A DNA stretch of 64,000 nt from Basidiobolus meristosporus CBS 931.73 (taxonomy: Eukaryota > Basidiobolomycota > Basidiobolomycetes > Basidiobolales > Basidiobolaceae). This document shows positions 11,112 to 22,672 of this stretch, one piece after another. Both the position numbers and the translations under genes were made by a program. The notes below the pieces were generated by a model that did not search any database, had not been told where the DNA came from, and saw nothing but the letters and a program-made list of their open reading frames with translations. Numbering within the stretch: position 1 is the first letter of the stretch; every line of letters starts with the position of its first letter. The stretch spans positions 1-64,000 of the forward strand of contig MCFE01000480.1 of the NCBI GenBank assembly GCA_002104905.1, given 5' to 3'.

Positions 11112-13170
11112 GTAAATGCTGGTTCTTTCGTCTGGAGGCTTTCCTTCTATTTCCCTTTAGTATCGTGCCCATTTGGCTGGCATTGCTAGGTGTGGCTGCA
11201 TCGATTCTCTGTTGCCCTTGCCACCTGATGTCTGTACATAACTGATCCCCCGTCACATGATATAAATCGGATGATTTCTGTGCATCTCGATGGAGTGTGC
11301 GAGTGTTGGTGGGTGACTTGGTCGTGGATGGTCGGTCCTATATGTTGGTCACGGAGCTCAACAACGTTGCTGGCGAAATCCACCCTGTCTTACCCTCTCC
11401 CGCACCGCACCGCACCGCTCCATCTCTTCCACTTCTCCCACTCCCACTCCTGTGTGTTCCAAGGGCGAAACTCCGGTTCTATTCCCCATCCAATGCGAGC
11501 TGTGCCTCCAAAGACATGTGCGTGGTTTATGACTAGGGTTAAGGCAGGACACAGACGCCTACATCATCAGAATGACGGAGGCGAAGAGCAGGAATCTCCT
11601 GCGCTACTTGGCATTGGCTCTATACACATCCGTATTGCCAACCGATCCCTCCCACGATGGATTCAACCAACACCAAGCCATCTACAAACCAATGCTGTAT
11701 CAATGGACCACTGATTGGCATCAGGGGGTTGATACCGCACATGGTCCTGTACCGCCCTTGTTGGGCCCAACGTTTAGTCAGACTCGAGGGGATACTCTTG
11801 AATTTATTACTTTTTTTTTGGGGGGGGGGCAATCTCAACACTGCTGGTGACCTCCCCGCCATCTCCATTACCTCGTAGCAGGGATGGCCTTGTGTGGTGT
11901 GTCGGTCGGGCTCGAGGCTTGCTCAACCTCCCCACCGTCTTTGGGTCGGGATTCGGCCGATTACGTGGACGGCATGTTAGAGATATTTCGCCACCGTTTC
12001 CCATAGGATTGGGGTGGCTATGAGGGACCACTGCTTGGCGACTAGGGTGCAGGCGTGGAGTGTGTGTAGGTCTGAGGCTTGCTGTAGGTTGCGAAAGATT
12101 CGCTCCAGAAGCTCAGGAGGTGGTTGGAAAGAGGACATGGGTGAGCTCAGGCACAGCTGTCTTGCATATATCCAGGCGGCTCTCCAACGGTGCTCAGCAG
12201 TCGAAGACAGTCACGAAACGGTCGATGTCTCAGGAGGGGAAAGGGTGAGAGACTTCAGAGAATGGGAACAAGTCGATCTTATCTGGTTGGGGGAGGGAGT
12301 GAGGTCATCCATGCTCTCCGGTACACCAAACAAGATGTGCCAGATTCCCTCATAATCTGTGGCATGCTGCATCTTAGCGCATCAACCGGTGTGTGCGTAC
12401 AGTTTCAAGCCGACGAGTTGATTGGAGCGGATTAAATGTATGGTTGGCGAGCAGTTTGCTCCGCTGTGGATGGATGAATGTTCGACTCATCCATACCGCC
12501 TGGGGGAGGGTGGTTTGTTGGGATTGGGAGAGTTCAAGCTTCATCGAATCTCCGTGAAACTCGTCTCCACTTCTGGTCCTAATGACGTCTGTTCCTGGCC
12601 CTAAAGTGGAAGGACGAAATGGATCAGTGCATTATCGCGCTGCGATAGGGAAATTGGTCACGGCCGTGGTCCACTCGCAACTGACTGTTGTGTCGAGTGA
12701 ACATGCGTTTGGGCGAGGGAAGGCTCGTTCAAAGAAGGCAGCCGGCCTCAGCAGAAGAGGAGCGAGCCAGCCAAGCCATCCAACGAGTCCGCTAGTGGCA
12801 AAGCCTTGGTTGGTTAGTGAAACTACGCAACCACGGACACGCTGGATTTGGCTCGTTATGCAAACAACCATCTCCAAGTGAATCCTGTGTTCACTTCTGT
12901 AGCAACCAAATGCTCGTTGTTTCCTCTGTCAAGTACGGATCACATGGTTGGTGACACGATGAATCCCAGCAACCAATTTCCATACCATTTCAATCTCCCA
13001 ACCACCAATCACAGCCCAGCGAAATTTCATGTTCCTCGAGCGGAGCAGTTCATTTATTATCAATCAATCAATCAGGTTCGTGTAATCAGTAATCATATTA
13101 AGTTGGCAAAATCGATGGTATTTCAAGGGCGCGGAGTCGCGCCCGTTGATGACAAAACCTCCGGATCCGT
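11112..13170. other. Intergenic, no gene recognised
   Basis: About 2.1 kb between the cyclin stop and the DPP5 stop. It contains a CACCG-type short repeat (about 11400-11420), a pyrimidine-rich stretch after it, the T9G10 run listed separately, and a short ATCA run before 13080. Open frames up to about 147 codons occur but have no recognisable domain; several are low-complexity. Confidence 0.5.
11811..11829. repeat. Homopolymer junction T9 followed by G10
   Basis: Nine T (11811-11819) directly followed by ten G (11820-11829). It is the only such junction in the gene-bearing half and is prone to length errors in sequencing. Confidence 0.9.
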
Positions 13171-15225
13171 CTACTGAGTCCATTTCTGGATCCAGCCCAA
13201 AACCTCAGAGTGCCAGCGGAGGGAGTTGGCATGCTTCAGTACCCAATGGTTTTCATCGGGGAAGTAGACGAGGCGAGATGGGATATTCTGTCTTTGCAAC
13301 GCTGTGAAGGTGGAGAAGCCCTCGCCGTCAACGAGGCGGTAGTCCTTGCCTCCATGGATAACTAGGGTAGGGGTCTTCCAGTTCTGAACGTAGTTCGCGG
13401 GGGACCATTTCTCGTAGATCTTCTTGGCCTTGGGCTCCCAGGGCTTGCCGCCGAATTCCCATTCTGGGAACCAGAGTTCTTCGGTGGAGTAGTAGGTGCC
13501 CGAGCTGGAGAACATCCCGTCGTGGTTGACGAGGCACTTGAATCGATCGGTGTGTCCATTGAACCAGTTCATCATATAACCACCGTAGCTGGCACCTAGG
13601 GCGCAGATCTTGTTCTTGTCGGCGAACTTGTACTTGCCAAGAGCAAAGTCAAGTCCCTTCATGAGGTCCTCGAATGGAAGACCGCCCCAGTTCTGGGAAA
13701 TCTCGTCGGTGAACTTCTGTCCGTAGCCGGTGGAGCCGCGAGGATTGATGGCAATCACCACGTTACCAGCGGAGGCGTACACCTCGGGATTCCAGCGGGT
13801 GCTCCACGAATCGAGCCATGCGCTCTGGGGTCCACCGTGGACAAGGAACGCAACCGGGTATTTCTTCTTGGGGTCGAAGTTGTTGGGCTTCAAGATCCAT
13901 CCGTGTACCTTGGCTCCCTTGGCGCCGGTGAACCAGAATTCCTCGGGCTCGGGGAGATAGAGGCCCTTGGTTTTGGCTTCATGGATGCGGGACACCTGCT
14001 TAAGCTTCTTCCCATCGGCTTGGATGGTGTAGAATTCGTTGGGGTGGTTCATGGCGCTTTGGGTCAAGAACAGGGTGTCTTCGTTGAGGACGAAGACCGC
14101 TCCGGTGTTGCCCTTCTGGGTAAGAGCCTTGGTTCTGCCGTTCTGGACTTCACCAGCAAACACCTTGACTCGGCCAAACTCCTCTGTGGGAAGGTAGAGC
14201 TTCTTGGAATCCAGGGACCAAGTGATTCCGCTGGGGCTGCGATCCCAGTTCTTATTGAAGTATCTGGACGCCTGCTTCTTGCGGTCGAACAGGATGACGC
14301 GCTTGCGATCCGCCTCAAAGCCGCGGCGTTCCATCTGCAACCAAGCCAAGGTACGACCATCGGGGGAGTAGGTGGGGGAGGAAGTCTGTCCAAGGTTCTT
14401 ATCGGTCAAAGACTTAGGGGGCTTGCTGCCGTCGGAGGGGACAACATACACGTTGATGTCGGTTTCCCAGGCCTGATCTCTTCCGGGCTTCTTGGAGATG
14501 AAGGCGATCTCCTTGCCGTCCGGGGAGATGTCGTAATCCCCGGCGTCTCCGAACGGTGAGACGGGAGATTCGAGTTGGACGTTGGCCATGATATTGACTG
14601 GTTTGCCGGCCACGTTGTACTTGCCATTGGCTTTGTTCAGCTTCACCGAGAAGATGTTCTGCTTCTTGTCGGTGATGAAGTGGTCCCAGTGTCTGACGAA
14701 GAGGCTGTCGTACACCAAGCCAGAGTCGCGCTTGAGTTTGTTGGCTTCGTCGATTTGAACGGCCTTCTCGATGCTGCCGTCGGCGTAGACACCGGTGGAG
14801 AAAGTGAAGAGGTTGGCCTTGGGGTGGTATTTGACATTCCCGATGTCCACGGTGAAGTTGGTCACCTGGACTGGCTGAGCGTTAGCCTTGGTGACGTCGA
14901 CCGACCAAAGCTGGGAGGTTTCGGTGCGAGATGACACGAAGCCAACCGTGGCAGAGTCCAACCAGAGTGGCTCACTGTCGCCAGTTTTTCCGGGGGCGGT
15001 CAAGGGGTTGATCTTCCCGCTCGCGATGTCCAGAAGCCACAAGTTTCTGGTGTTGGAGTTGGTGGCGATGGTGTAGTTCGAGCTGCTGAACACTGCCAAC
15101 TTACCATCAGGGGAGGGAACCGCCACCCCGGGACGGTCCAGCGTGACCAGATCTTGAGGAGTAAAGTTGCGCGCAGCGCTGGCCAAAGGAACTGCGAGGA
15201 GAGAGACGTAGCACAACCACTTCAT
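13171..15225 (-). CDS. dpp5: Secreted dipeptidyl-peptidase V (S9C prolyl oligopeptidase family)
   Basis: Secreted serine peptidase that removes dipeptides from N-termini; in Aspergillus DppV is a known extracellular enzyme and antigen. Intronless, 684 aa, slightly shorter than the roughly 720 aa usual for DppV. Residues 1-18 (MKWLCYVSLLAVPLASA) form a signal peptide. The N-terminal half holds beta-propeller repeats with S-P-D-G-K blades (for example DISPDGKEIAFISKKPGRD, TYSPDGRTLAWLQMERRG). The catalytic alpha/beta-hydrolase domain begins near VAFLVHGGPQ. The triad is visible: Ser546 in GASYGGYMM, Asp628 in HGGKDYRLV and His660 in DENHWVLK. NPRGSTGYG is also present. The frame is undamaged and rich in CpG, unlike the sequence 1.6 kb upstream of it. 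Confidence 0.96.
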   Translation of the reverse strand: MKWLCYVSLLAVPLASAARNFTPQDLVTLDRPGVAVPSPDGKLAVFSSSNYTIATNSNTRNLWLLDIASGKINPLTAPGKTGDSEPLWLDSATVGFVSSRTETSQLWSVDVTKANAQPVQVTNFTVDIGNVKYHPKANLFTFSTGVYADGSIEKAVQIDEANKLKRDSGLVYDSLFVRHWDHFITDKKQNIFSVKLNKANGKYNVAGKPVNIMANVQLESPVSPFGDAGDYDISPDGKEIAFISKKPGRDQAWETDINVYVVPSDGSKPPKSLTDKNLGQTSSPTYSPDGRTLAWLQMERRGFEADRKRVILFDRKKQASRYFNKNWDRSPSGITWSLDSKKLYLPTEEFGRVKVFAGEVQNGRTKALTQKGNTGAVFVLNEDTLFLTQSAMNHPNEFYTIQADGKKLKQVSRIHEAKTKGLYLPEPEEFWFTGAKGAKVHGWILKPNNFDPKKKYPVAFLVHGGPQSAWLDSWSTRWNPEVYASAGNVVIAINPRGSTGYGQKFTDEISQNWGGLPFEDLMKGLDFALGKYKFADKNKICALGASYGGYMMNWFNGHTDRFKCLVNHDGMFSSSGTYYSTEELWFPEWEFGGKPWEPKAKKIYEKWSPANYVQNWKTPTLVIHGGKDYRLVDGEGFSTFTALQRQNIPSRLVYFPDENHWVLKHANSLRWHSEVLGWIQKWTQ

Positions 15226-15268
15226 GTTAATGCGATAGATACTTGTTCCGTGTCGGAGGGTTGGCCGG

Positions 15269-15275
15269 TTTTATA
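15269..15275 (-). promoter_or_regulatory. TATA box of dpp5
   Basis: TATAAAA on the minus strand, about 45-50 bases before the dpp5 ATG (15225-15223), a normal spacing. Confidence 0.55.
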
Positions 15276-16850
15276 CTGTCGGTGCGAACCACTCTCGAGC
15301 GAAATGGCCACGGTGTTGACTAAGCGCTTAGGAGCATCAGCGATGGGAGTGGTTCACGTGCCACCATCTATTCTGTACCTTGTCCAACCTGCCGCGAACC
15401 GCATCTCGTAAGTGTTCTTGCGAATTCCCCTAAATTGGCATCCGGTGAATCTCACTCCCCGGTGATTACTGGCTTCTCCCTCGATAAACATGGAATGAGC
15501 GTGCCCTTGTTCCCTACACCCTGCCCAATATGGCTGCCCAACATTTAACCTACCCATTCCCAAACACGGACCTGGATCTTGGACCGGCCATTGGCTGAGG
15601 AAATCTTGAAATCCGGTAGATCCTAGTGGCTAACCCTAATGGATGAAGTGGTGGATCATGTGAGAAATCCCCACTCGACCAGGCCAAACCTCACCGTGGT
15701 GGTTCGCCTGGAGTTCGCCCACAGCAATCGTCCTGGAGCAAGTGCCACCCGAAGAGGAATCGCTCAATGATCCCCTACCCGTCGCGCTGACCGACCAGCG
15801 GAGCCGTCGAAGTCCCCGATAACACCCAATTGTGGTTAGCGCGTCGTCTTCTGTCGAATGGAATGGCCATTCTCGCCCCGATGCTGCATGATGGGTGCGA
15901 TTGTGACGGATCCTGCTGGGAAGTAGTTGGCTCACCATCGCTACGTTCCACACTATGTTGCTGATTAAAACCCGTGCCACCGAGCCAACCTTGCTGGGAA
16001 CCACTGAGTCAGCATCCTCCGCAGGTGAGAGTGATCCCTGGTCACCTCCCGTAGGCCAGCTGGGTTTCACGAGGATGGCGAGCTAGGACTCTCATCATAA
16101 TGTCCGTAAATTGGCTATTGAGGCTCGATGGCTTGATACTAGGGTGGTGTGCATCGTGTTCAGCTTTGCCAGCATCCAATCCCCCCATGACCGCCTATGC
16201 GACAGCTGGGTGGGAAGCTCTGACGTGGTAAGAATCGTACTATAATTACGCTTATCGCTCCGCGTGCCACCGATCCATCCTAATTCGGGGATTCCTTCTG
16301 GAAGCAGATCCTCGGTGGAATCCTAATCAACTCCCCCCCCCCCCCGGACGACCTGAGGGGAGGTTGCGGTTTGGATTCTATAAGGGCGACTTCCAGGAAC
16401 CGGCAAACTCTTCACACGACACCGCTCCATCCAAAACTCTCCCACCCTCCAGCTCCAGTTACCCTGAATGGTAGCTGGGCAACCCAGCCCGCCAGATGGG
16501 TGACGTCCGACCTGCTCGGATGCTCCCCGAAATGGTTATCCTGGAATCCGTGAAATCCCCCCCACTGGTCATCCTTAAAACATTAACCACGATTACTCAC
16601 CACTCTCCCCGGTCGCACCAAGATCATCCGTTTTTGGGATTTTCCCGTGACACAAGGTGCACCCAGTGAGTCCTGCCCTCCCCCTCACCCCCCGTCGTTC
16701 CCTCGGCTCTCATCGTTGTCCGATTGGGGGTCGGCCGGTCTCGGTCATCGGTTGGGTCCAATGGTTTGTCTGATCGCCCTTCTCCCTGGAAACAATGCCA
16801 ACTGCAGAAATGGTGGGGAGCATCGCAGGCAGGTGATGGAGATATGACAC
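15276..16850. other. dpp5 upstream region, last unique DNA before the repeat block
   Basis: About 1.6 kb with normal CpG content and no recognised gene. Frames such as 15636-16070 (-) have no motif. It contains a C13 run. At its right edge, around 16.84-16.92 kb, CpG nearly disappears and transposon sequence begins. Confidence 0.5.
16333..16345. repeat. C13 homopolymer
   Basis: Thirteen consecutive C on the plus strand, 500 bases before the composition change. Its length may be uncertain. Confidence 0.85.
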
Positions 16851-18165
16851 TCCAATAGGCTCTATACATGGATTCTCCATGTATACAGAAGGCAGCCTGT
16901 GAGGGTAAAGTGAGCGCTGATCAAATCTACTTGGGGAAGCCACAACCTTCAAGGCCAATCTCCATTTAACTTGCCTATATGTTACCCCTCTGTAGCTGGA
17001 AGTGTCCAAGTGTGCTGTGTTTCTGGATCCCACCAAAAAGCTATGAGTGAAGAAGGGTATGGCCACTGTTGGATCATCTGTTGACAGGACATTTTCCCCA
17101 ATCTGCCCCAGAGTGTCCTGCAGAATCATGCTCCAATGGCAGATATCTGGTGTCCCTATGAATTCCTTAAGAATCCATGTAGCTGATACAACATAATCAG
17201 ACACATGATACTGATCTGAATAAATATTCCAAGTGTCTATATATCCATTTGACTGCTGATCTATGATAGTATTTGTAGTTCTGATTATGCTGGCCAATAG
17301 CTTGCACTAAATATGAAATATATGGCCACATTCCTTGCATTGCATACATTAAGCTGCCAAACTGAGACTGATGAGGGGATTTTGGGCTTTTCAAATGTAA
17401 AACTCTGTTGATATGATTGATATTTGACCATGATCAGGTTTGTCTCTGATGCAATGGCTACTTGTTTACAGCTATTCACTTGGTATTCCTAAAGTATGTC
17501 TCAGAGTTGCTTGGGCAGCGTTAAGGCAAATATTAGCTGCTGCATCTAAAATGTTGGAATATGCACTTAATGGCCACAATATGTCCTGATCCATAGTTCT
17601 GATATGCCAGCTGACAACTCCTATCAAGCATGAGCTATATGGTTGTATTCCTAGCACAATATGCATCAATCACTCAACCATTTACTGATAAGAGAAGTCC
17701 AAGCATACAGATGGCCCAAGCTCTCCTGATTGGCTGAATTTTGATCAAGTTAAGGTTTGTTTCCATTGTGGTAGCTGCTTGCTTACAGCCCATTCTGTAT
17801 TACTTCTTAGGTATACCTCAGTAATAGTACCAAACTTGCTTTATTGGGCTTATAGCAGATTTGAAAGGCAGCAATACTTCTATGGAAGCTTATTTTTGTT
17901 GGGGGGGGAGGGATCCTGTAGCTCCAAGTCTTGCCTAATATCTTTCAGTTGTATCACTGGTTTTCAATTGTGTCTCAAGGAACCCATCTGCACATGGTTG
18001 ATTCATAGTTGAATGGCAATTTGACCAAGTGCCAAGTTTGATTTTCAAGCAGGGGTAAATATTCTATAGTCATCACAGATCTCCAAAGCCTTGCCAGCAG
18101 ACAATTGATGGCCACTTTTACACTCTGGGGCCCATCAACATGATCCCAATGGAAATTGGCCAAGT
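16851..18165 (-). mobile_element. Copia-type retroelement remnant: reverse transcriptase to RNase H border
   Basis: Minus-strand peptides show Copia pol in broken frames. Near 18163-17975 is AINCLLARLWRSVMTIEY followed by LLENQTWHLVKLPF and MCRWVP, the start of the Copia RT domain. Near 17394-17197 is SQFGSLMYAMQGMWPYISY plus AVKWIYRHLEYL, matching the family pattern GSLMYAMLGTRPDI..AVKRILRYLKG. A second version of this border, LGIQPYSSCLIGVVSW, lies at 17669-17472. The RxDI motif is damaged (WPYI) and several stops are present. No LTR was found for this copy. From 16851 to about 17190 the DNA has repeat-like composition, but I could not assign it to a domain. Confidence 0.65.
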
Positions 18166-18189
18166 TAAAACACTCATTAGTATAGTCAC

Positions 18190-18344
18190 TTGAGCCATTT
18201 TAAATCTGATTGGATCTTATGCCTTGAGAATGCACTATGAGACTTAATTTTTGCTTACAGGTGGATCTGATCTGGATCAGCTGTCAGGATCTCACATCAA
18301 GGCCAAAGTAATATCAGTAGCTTAGAGCTCATGATTCTCTGAGC
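18190..18344. mobile_element. Terminal fragment of the TNP2-like transposon (gene A side)
   Basis: The stretch around 18240-18300 (TTGCTTACAGGTGGATCTGA, then GGATCAGCTGTCAGGATCTC) resembles the gene-A-side ends found near 22.5, 27.68, 39.3 and 60.73 kb. The Copia A LTR begins right after it. Confidence 0.4.
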
Positions 18345-18691
18345 TGCTGTAAGAATTTGTAATTCAACTTAAATACTCACCTAACTTGGTGACTTGGGTC
18401 ATTAGCTGCAGATCTCAGAGAATACTAACCAAATTTCCTGTTGCAATTTACTTACTTAATATTCTCACCAAAATATCAGGTGCCCAGAGCATGAAAACTC
18501 TCAAAGTTATCCAAACAGCCCCAAGTCTACATACATGCTCTTGGGACCTTCCTAAGCATACTCTGGATGCTTGCCATGCCAAGACCATGAAAGTATAAAT
18601 ACTACTTATACATTCAGTAAATTACTAAGTTAGACCACAAAGTTTACTAATACTCTCAGTCACTTCTTGTATCTCCAAGACTTATACAGCA
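18345..18691 (+). repeat. 5' LTR of Copia element A
   Basis: About 347 bases beginning TGCTGTAAGAATTTG and ending TTATACAGCA, so TG..CA. Related copies lie at 22673-23021 and 51469-51833 in the opposite orientation. The gag sequence starts about 35 bases further on. Confidence 0.7.
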
Positions 18692-18724
18692 GGTGATGAG
18701 TACCAAGCTGTCTCTCTCTGCAAT

Positions 18725-20965
18725 GTTTATTACTGCTACTACAGGAATTTTTCCCTCTGCTGAAAAGTTGGATGGATCTCACTATTAAGCATGGAAAGTG
18801 AAGATAAAGATGTGGCTACCAGAAAAAGACCTTGGGGATATGATTATGGGAAAAGAATGCCCTCATGAAAACAAACTGATGAAGATATGATAGTTACCAT
18901 TCTGAAGAGTCTGACAGACAGGTTTCAGGGCCTAATTTCTGCCCTAGAGTACAGAACTGAAGATTTGGCTGTAAATTACTTGTATAAAAGGCTCCTGGAT
19001 GATAATTTAAGAGAATCAAGGGCTGTTAAGAAGGAAGAAGAGGCTTTAGTAAGCAATTATTACCACTAAAGAAGGCATCCAAAACCCTCCAAAGACAACA
19101 GCCACCTTTCTTGCAGCTACTGCAAAAGCAAAGGACACACATCAGTTCAGCACCTCCAAAAGAGAGATAATTAGCATAAAAAGCCAGAATATGGAAATTC
19201 TGCTACAGTTGAAAACAAACAACTCATATCTGAGTTAGATAAGACCACAAGCAAGGATTCTCAGACTTGGTATACTGACTCTGGAGCATTTCAACCCTCA
19301 ACACACCAAAAAGAACTTTTCACCCAAAATCAAGAAATTCCAATCATCAGGGTTTCACAGGTGAAAATATAACACTTGATGCAATTGGAGAAGGAACTAT
19401 CCAGTTAAACCTAACAAGCAGTAAATAAAGCCCCACACTTACCTTCAGAAAAGTACTTAACACTCACAAAATAGCCAAGGACCTACTTTCTGTATGCAAA
19501 ACTAAAGCAGTAGGACTCAGTTTCAGTTTTGTCAATTTTGGATGCAGGATCATGGTTTAATATGGTACCCAAATTGCTCTGGGTATCAGAGATTGGAATC
19601 TATATCAATTGTGCTATATTGAATCATATCTAGAGACCAATAATAATAATTCAAATGAAGGAACACCAATGCTCTGGCACAGGAGATTTGGACAAATCAA
19701 ATCTGATTATTTGCATAAAACATTCAAAGATTAGCTAATTTCTGGAGCAAAAATTGCTTCCCCAGCTAATTTGAAGCACTATAGAGCCTGCATATATGGA
19801 AAATAAGCCATACAACCACTTGAGAGCTCTGGGTTAATCTGAACCAAGAAAAAATAATCAGCTCTGTATGGACCTATGCAAATTTTATTGCTGGGCAGGA
19901 TGAAGTATTTGTTCACAATTATTGCAGATTATACAAGATAAAGGTGGGTCTACTTCATGGAAAGTAAAGAAGAAGCCCTGTTTAAGCTCAAGGAGTTTAA
20001 AGCCATGGTGGAGAGAGAAACCAGTGAGAAAATTAAGAAAATATGCTATGACAAAGGTGGAGAATATACATTAAAACTCTGCATGAACTTGTGCAAATAC
20101 ATGGGATAATGCAAGAGACTACTGTGCCATACTTGTCACAGCAAAACAGATAGGCACAATGTGCATAAAGATCACTACTGTATCTGACACAATTCATGAT
20201 CCATGATAAAAATTGTCCTGTGATTTTACAGTGCAATCAGTTGCTACAGCTGTATATTTCAAGAATAGGAGTTATAGCAGAATGCTTTGTGATTCTACTC
20301 CATTTGACATATGGTATGAATATAGACCATGTGGAGAACATCTAAGAATACTTGAATACACCGCTCATGCCAAGAAACTGCCCAGAAGTTGATCAAAAGT
20401 TGAGCCAAAAAGAATAAAATGCTTATTTGGAGGCTATTGCAATGACAGTAAAACATACATACCCTACAACACCAAAGCAAAGCATCCAGTCAAGTCTAGG
20501 AATGTGTTGCTTGATCAAAACCCAATTTTTTCACCAAAAATCACATCAGATGATGACAAAAATATGATTTCAAGTCCACCAATGATCAAAATTGAATCAG
20601 AGCAAAATAATAAAAGTTTTTCACCCCAGCAGACTCTAAAGCTGTAGTTCAGCCGGAATCAGTATCCATGAGTATTGAAGATGTGATAATTCCAGTACTA
20701 CCAGGCAGTAGATCCAGCCAGGTCAGAGATATCCCAAGATACTTTATGAATGAGTATCAAAACTTAGCCTATACCTATTCAGTACATATTGATGAGCACC
20801 AGATTCCAATAGAGCCCTCACACAAAGTCTTATGGATCTGCAATGACTGAGGAGTATTAGTCCCTGATGATAAATCAGACTATGGACTTAGTCATATTAC
20901 CAATCAACTAAGAACCAACTGGATGCAGTTAGGTCTTCAAGGCAAAATATAAGGCCAATGGTACA
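18725..20965 (+). mobile_element. Copia element A body: gag, protease, integrase, start of RT (decayed)
   Basis: Domains run in the Copia order. Gag: FPSAEKLDGSHY and later MIVTILKSLTDRF..ALEYRTEDLAVNYLY (18887-19069). Zinc knuckle: CSYCKSKGHTSVQH, with the last Cys changed. Protease: TWYTDSGAF near 19270. Pre-integrase: LWHRRFGQIKSDYLHK near 19680. Integrase core: YLFTIIADYTR then RWVYFMESKEEALFK and CYDKGGEY (the second Asp is kept). RT start: NLAYTYSVHIDEHQIPIE near 20760, where the sequence stops. Stops and frameshifts are frequent, so it is dead. The RT, RNase H and 3' LTR are missing; TNP2-like transposon sequence follows at about 20.97 kb. Confidence 0.8.
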
Positions 20966-22672
20966 ATTGACCTCCTGCTTACTAAGCTCTGTGGATACAT
21001 ACATATGCTGTAGTTGATGCACTTCTATCACCTCAACTTTACAGCTTTTCAGGATAGTACAAACAAAGTTGCCAAATGCATTGTAATGTTCCATGCAAAG
21101 AATAACTGTAATGATCCCATCAAAAGGCCATCATCATATTAAAGTGTAATGACTAAAAGGTATTGGAGCTTTTGGAGCACTGTGAAAGATCCATTGGAGA
21201 AAAGCTGCACCTCAAATTTGAAAAATGATTGTTTAGAATTTTTCATCATATTGCTCTATTGGTTACCTCCATCAATTCTTGGCCATTTCTTGCCTTCTGA
21301 TCCCAGATACTCAGCCATCAGCTATGAGCTAGCTTACTGATTGGCTATTGCTCTGCTTACAATGTTGACTTCTGGATTTGATTGGTGCTTGCACTTCTCA
21401 TGCTTACATATTGATTTACTTCCATTAAATCTCCAACTGTGCTACATTTGCAGATTCTATTGACCTGTACAAACCCTCATTTGTAACACTGAAATTGAGC
21501 ACAACCTCACACTTTACAAGTAACTAGATTAAAATTTACCATCCAACAAGTGTCACTGCTGTAATGACCATTGCCCAGGTCATTGGCCAAAACCCAATGG
21601 CTTTGTGCAATTATTCATGCGCTAATGCCCATATGTCCTGGTCTTGTGCTAGCCCTTAAAGGTCTTGCACCCCACCTGCAAGTTGTGGCACTAAATCCTT
21701 GCAATGGTCAAGTGTATTTTCTTGAATACTGCTCTTGAAAAAGTGATATAGCCTCTTGGTGCACCTGTTATGTTCCAAAACTCACTATGGGCTTTCCCTA
21801 TGAAAAATCTCAAACTTGGAATTCATCTGATTTTGGCTGGTATTCTGCTGGTATTTTAATGGTATTTTGCTGGTATTCAGGTGGTGTTTTGAGTTCAAAA
21901 TTTTAAATGGAATTTTTGATGGAAGTAGTGGGCAGCTAATTACCACATTTGGTATGGATGCTAGTTTGCCTAGTCTCTTCCTGGAGAACTTGTTTGCTTG
22001 CCTGCACATTAGCGCAGAACAGAGATATTGAGAGTTGTCAATTTTGAGAAACCTGGAATTCAGCTGATACTATGATGGTATTTTGCTGACCTTTTCTCAG
22101 TTTTTTTTCTTAGGGCATTGTGATAGTCCTATGATTTCTTGATATTGTTGCTTTGCCTAAGAGTGGGATCTCCACTCTCTTGTCAATAAGGGACATGGAC
22201 ACTATGGTAAATAAAAAGCCTTTCTCTGCAATCTTGTTTACTTCACTGAAGTGCAGCTCAATTGGCTGCACTTCAAGCTCCTGTGTAAACAGCTGCTTGT
22301 TTGTGGGTAATTCTTCTTTGCTAATGCAGATTCAGACTCTTACAGCATGGCAGCATTATCTGGCAAAAACTATAGCTGCTTTTCATACTCCTCTGACCCT
22401 GACAAAAGTGCACTTTTTTCCATTCCCTTTACCTTTACCTTACATCACTGTCAAGTCCTTCATTGCTACTTTGCCTGAGTGCTTCCCCTGTGAAAAGTAA
22501 TTTAGTCCTGTGGGTGAATCCAATCAGGATCAGTAGCTGGGATCCTGTAATGAGGCCATCATATTGCCAGCAGCTTTGAATTATTGAAGCCCTACACAAT
22601 CTTATGATGGGACTATGATAGTATTTTGCTGATCTTACTGCCTGAAAAAGTTAAAAACTTGATGATGTTTAA
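20966..22672 (-). mobile_element. TNP2-like transposon fragments: gene A tail, then gene B 3' half
   Basis: 20968-21045 matches the tail region downstream of gene A (compare 28195-28280). From about 21.07 kb the sequence matches the gene-B-side terminal region found at 31.07-31.47 kb, then the 3' half of gene B on the minus strand (compare 31.47-32.1 kb), up to about 22.5 kb. At 22.49-22.66 kb it turns into a gene-A-side terminus (GTGAAAAGTAATTTAGTCC). Gene B is broken by stops and by an inserted element at 21792-22112. Confidence 0.6.
21792..22112. mobile_element. About 320-bp non-coding insertion inside gene B, GGGC flanks
   Basis: Comparison with the intact gene B copy near 31.72-31.76 kb shows that this segment interrupts otherwise continuous sequence (..CACTATGGGC / GGGCATTGTGATAG..). 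GGGC is repeated at both edges, as a target duplication would be. The insert is non-coding and carries repeated GGTATT/TGCTGG units. It also has two related stretches near its ends (GGAATTCATCTGA and GGAATTCAGCTGA) in direct orientation. No clear terminal inverted repeat, so the class is unknown. Confidence 0.55.

Noticed and set aside
13837-14559. Long plus-strand open frame (240 codons) opposite dpp5
   Set aside because: It is the mirror of the dpp5 coding sequence; codon bias of the real gene keeps the opposite frame open. No motif of its own.
17472-20960. A host gene with introns
   Set aside because: Splice-like joins could connect some frames, but every readable segment is Copia gag or pol and stops fall inside catalytic motifs.
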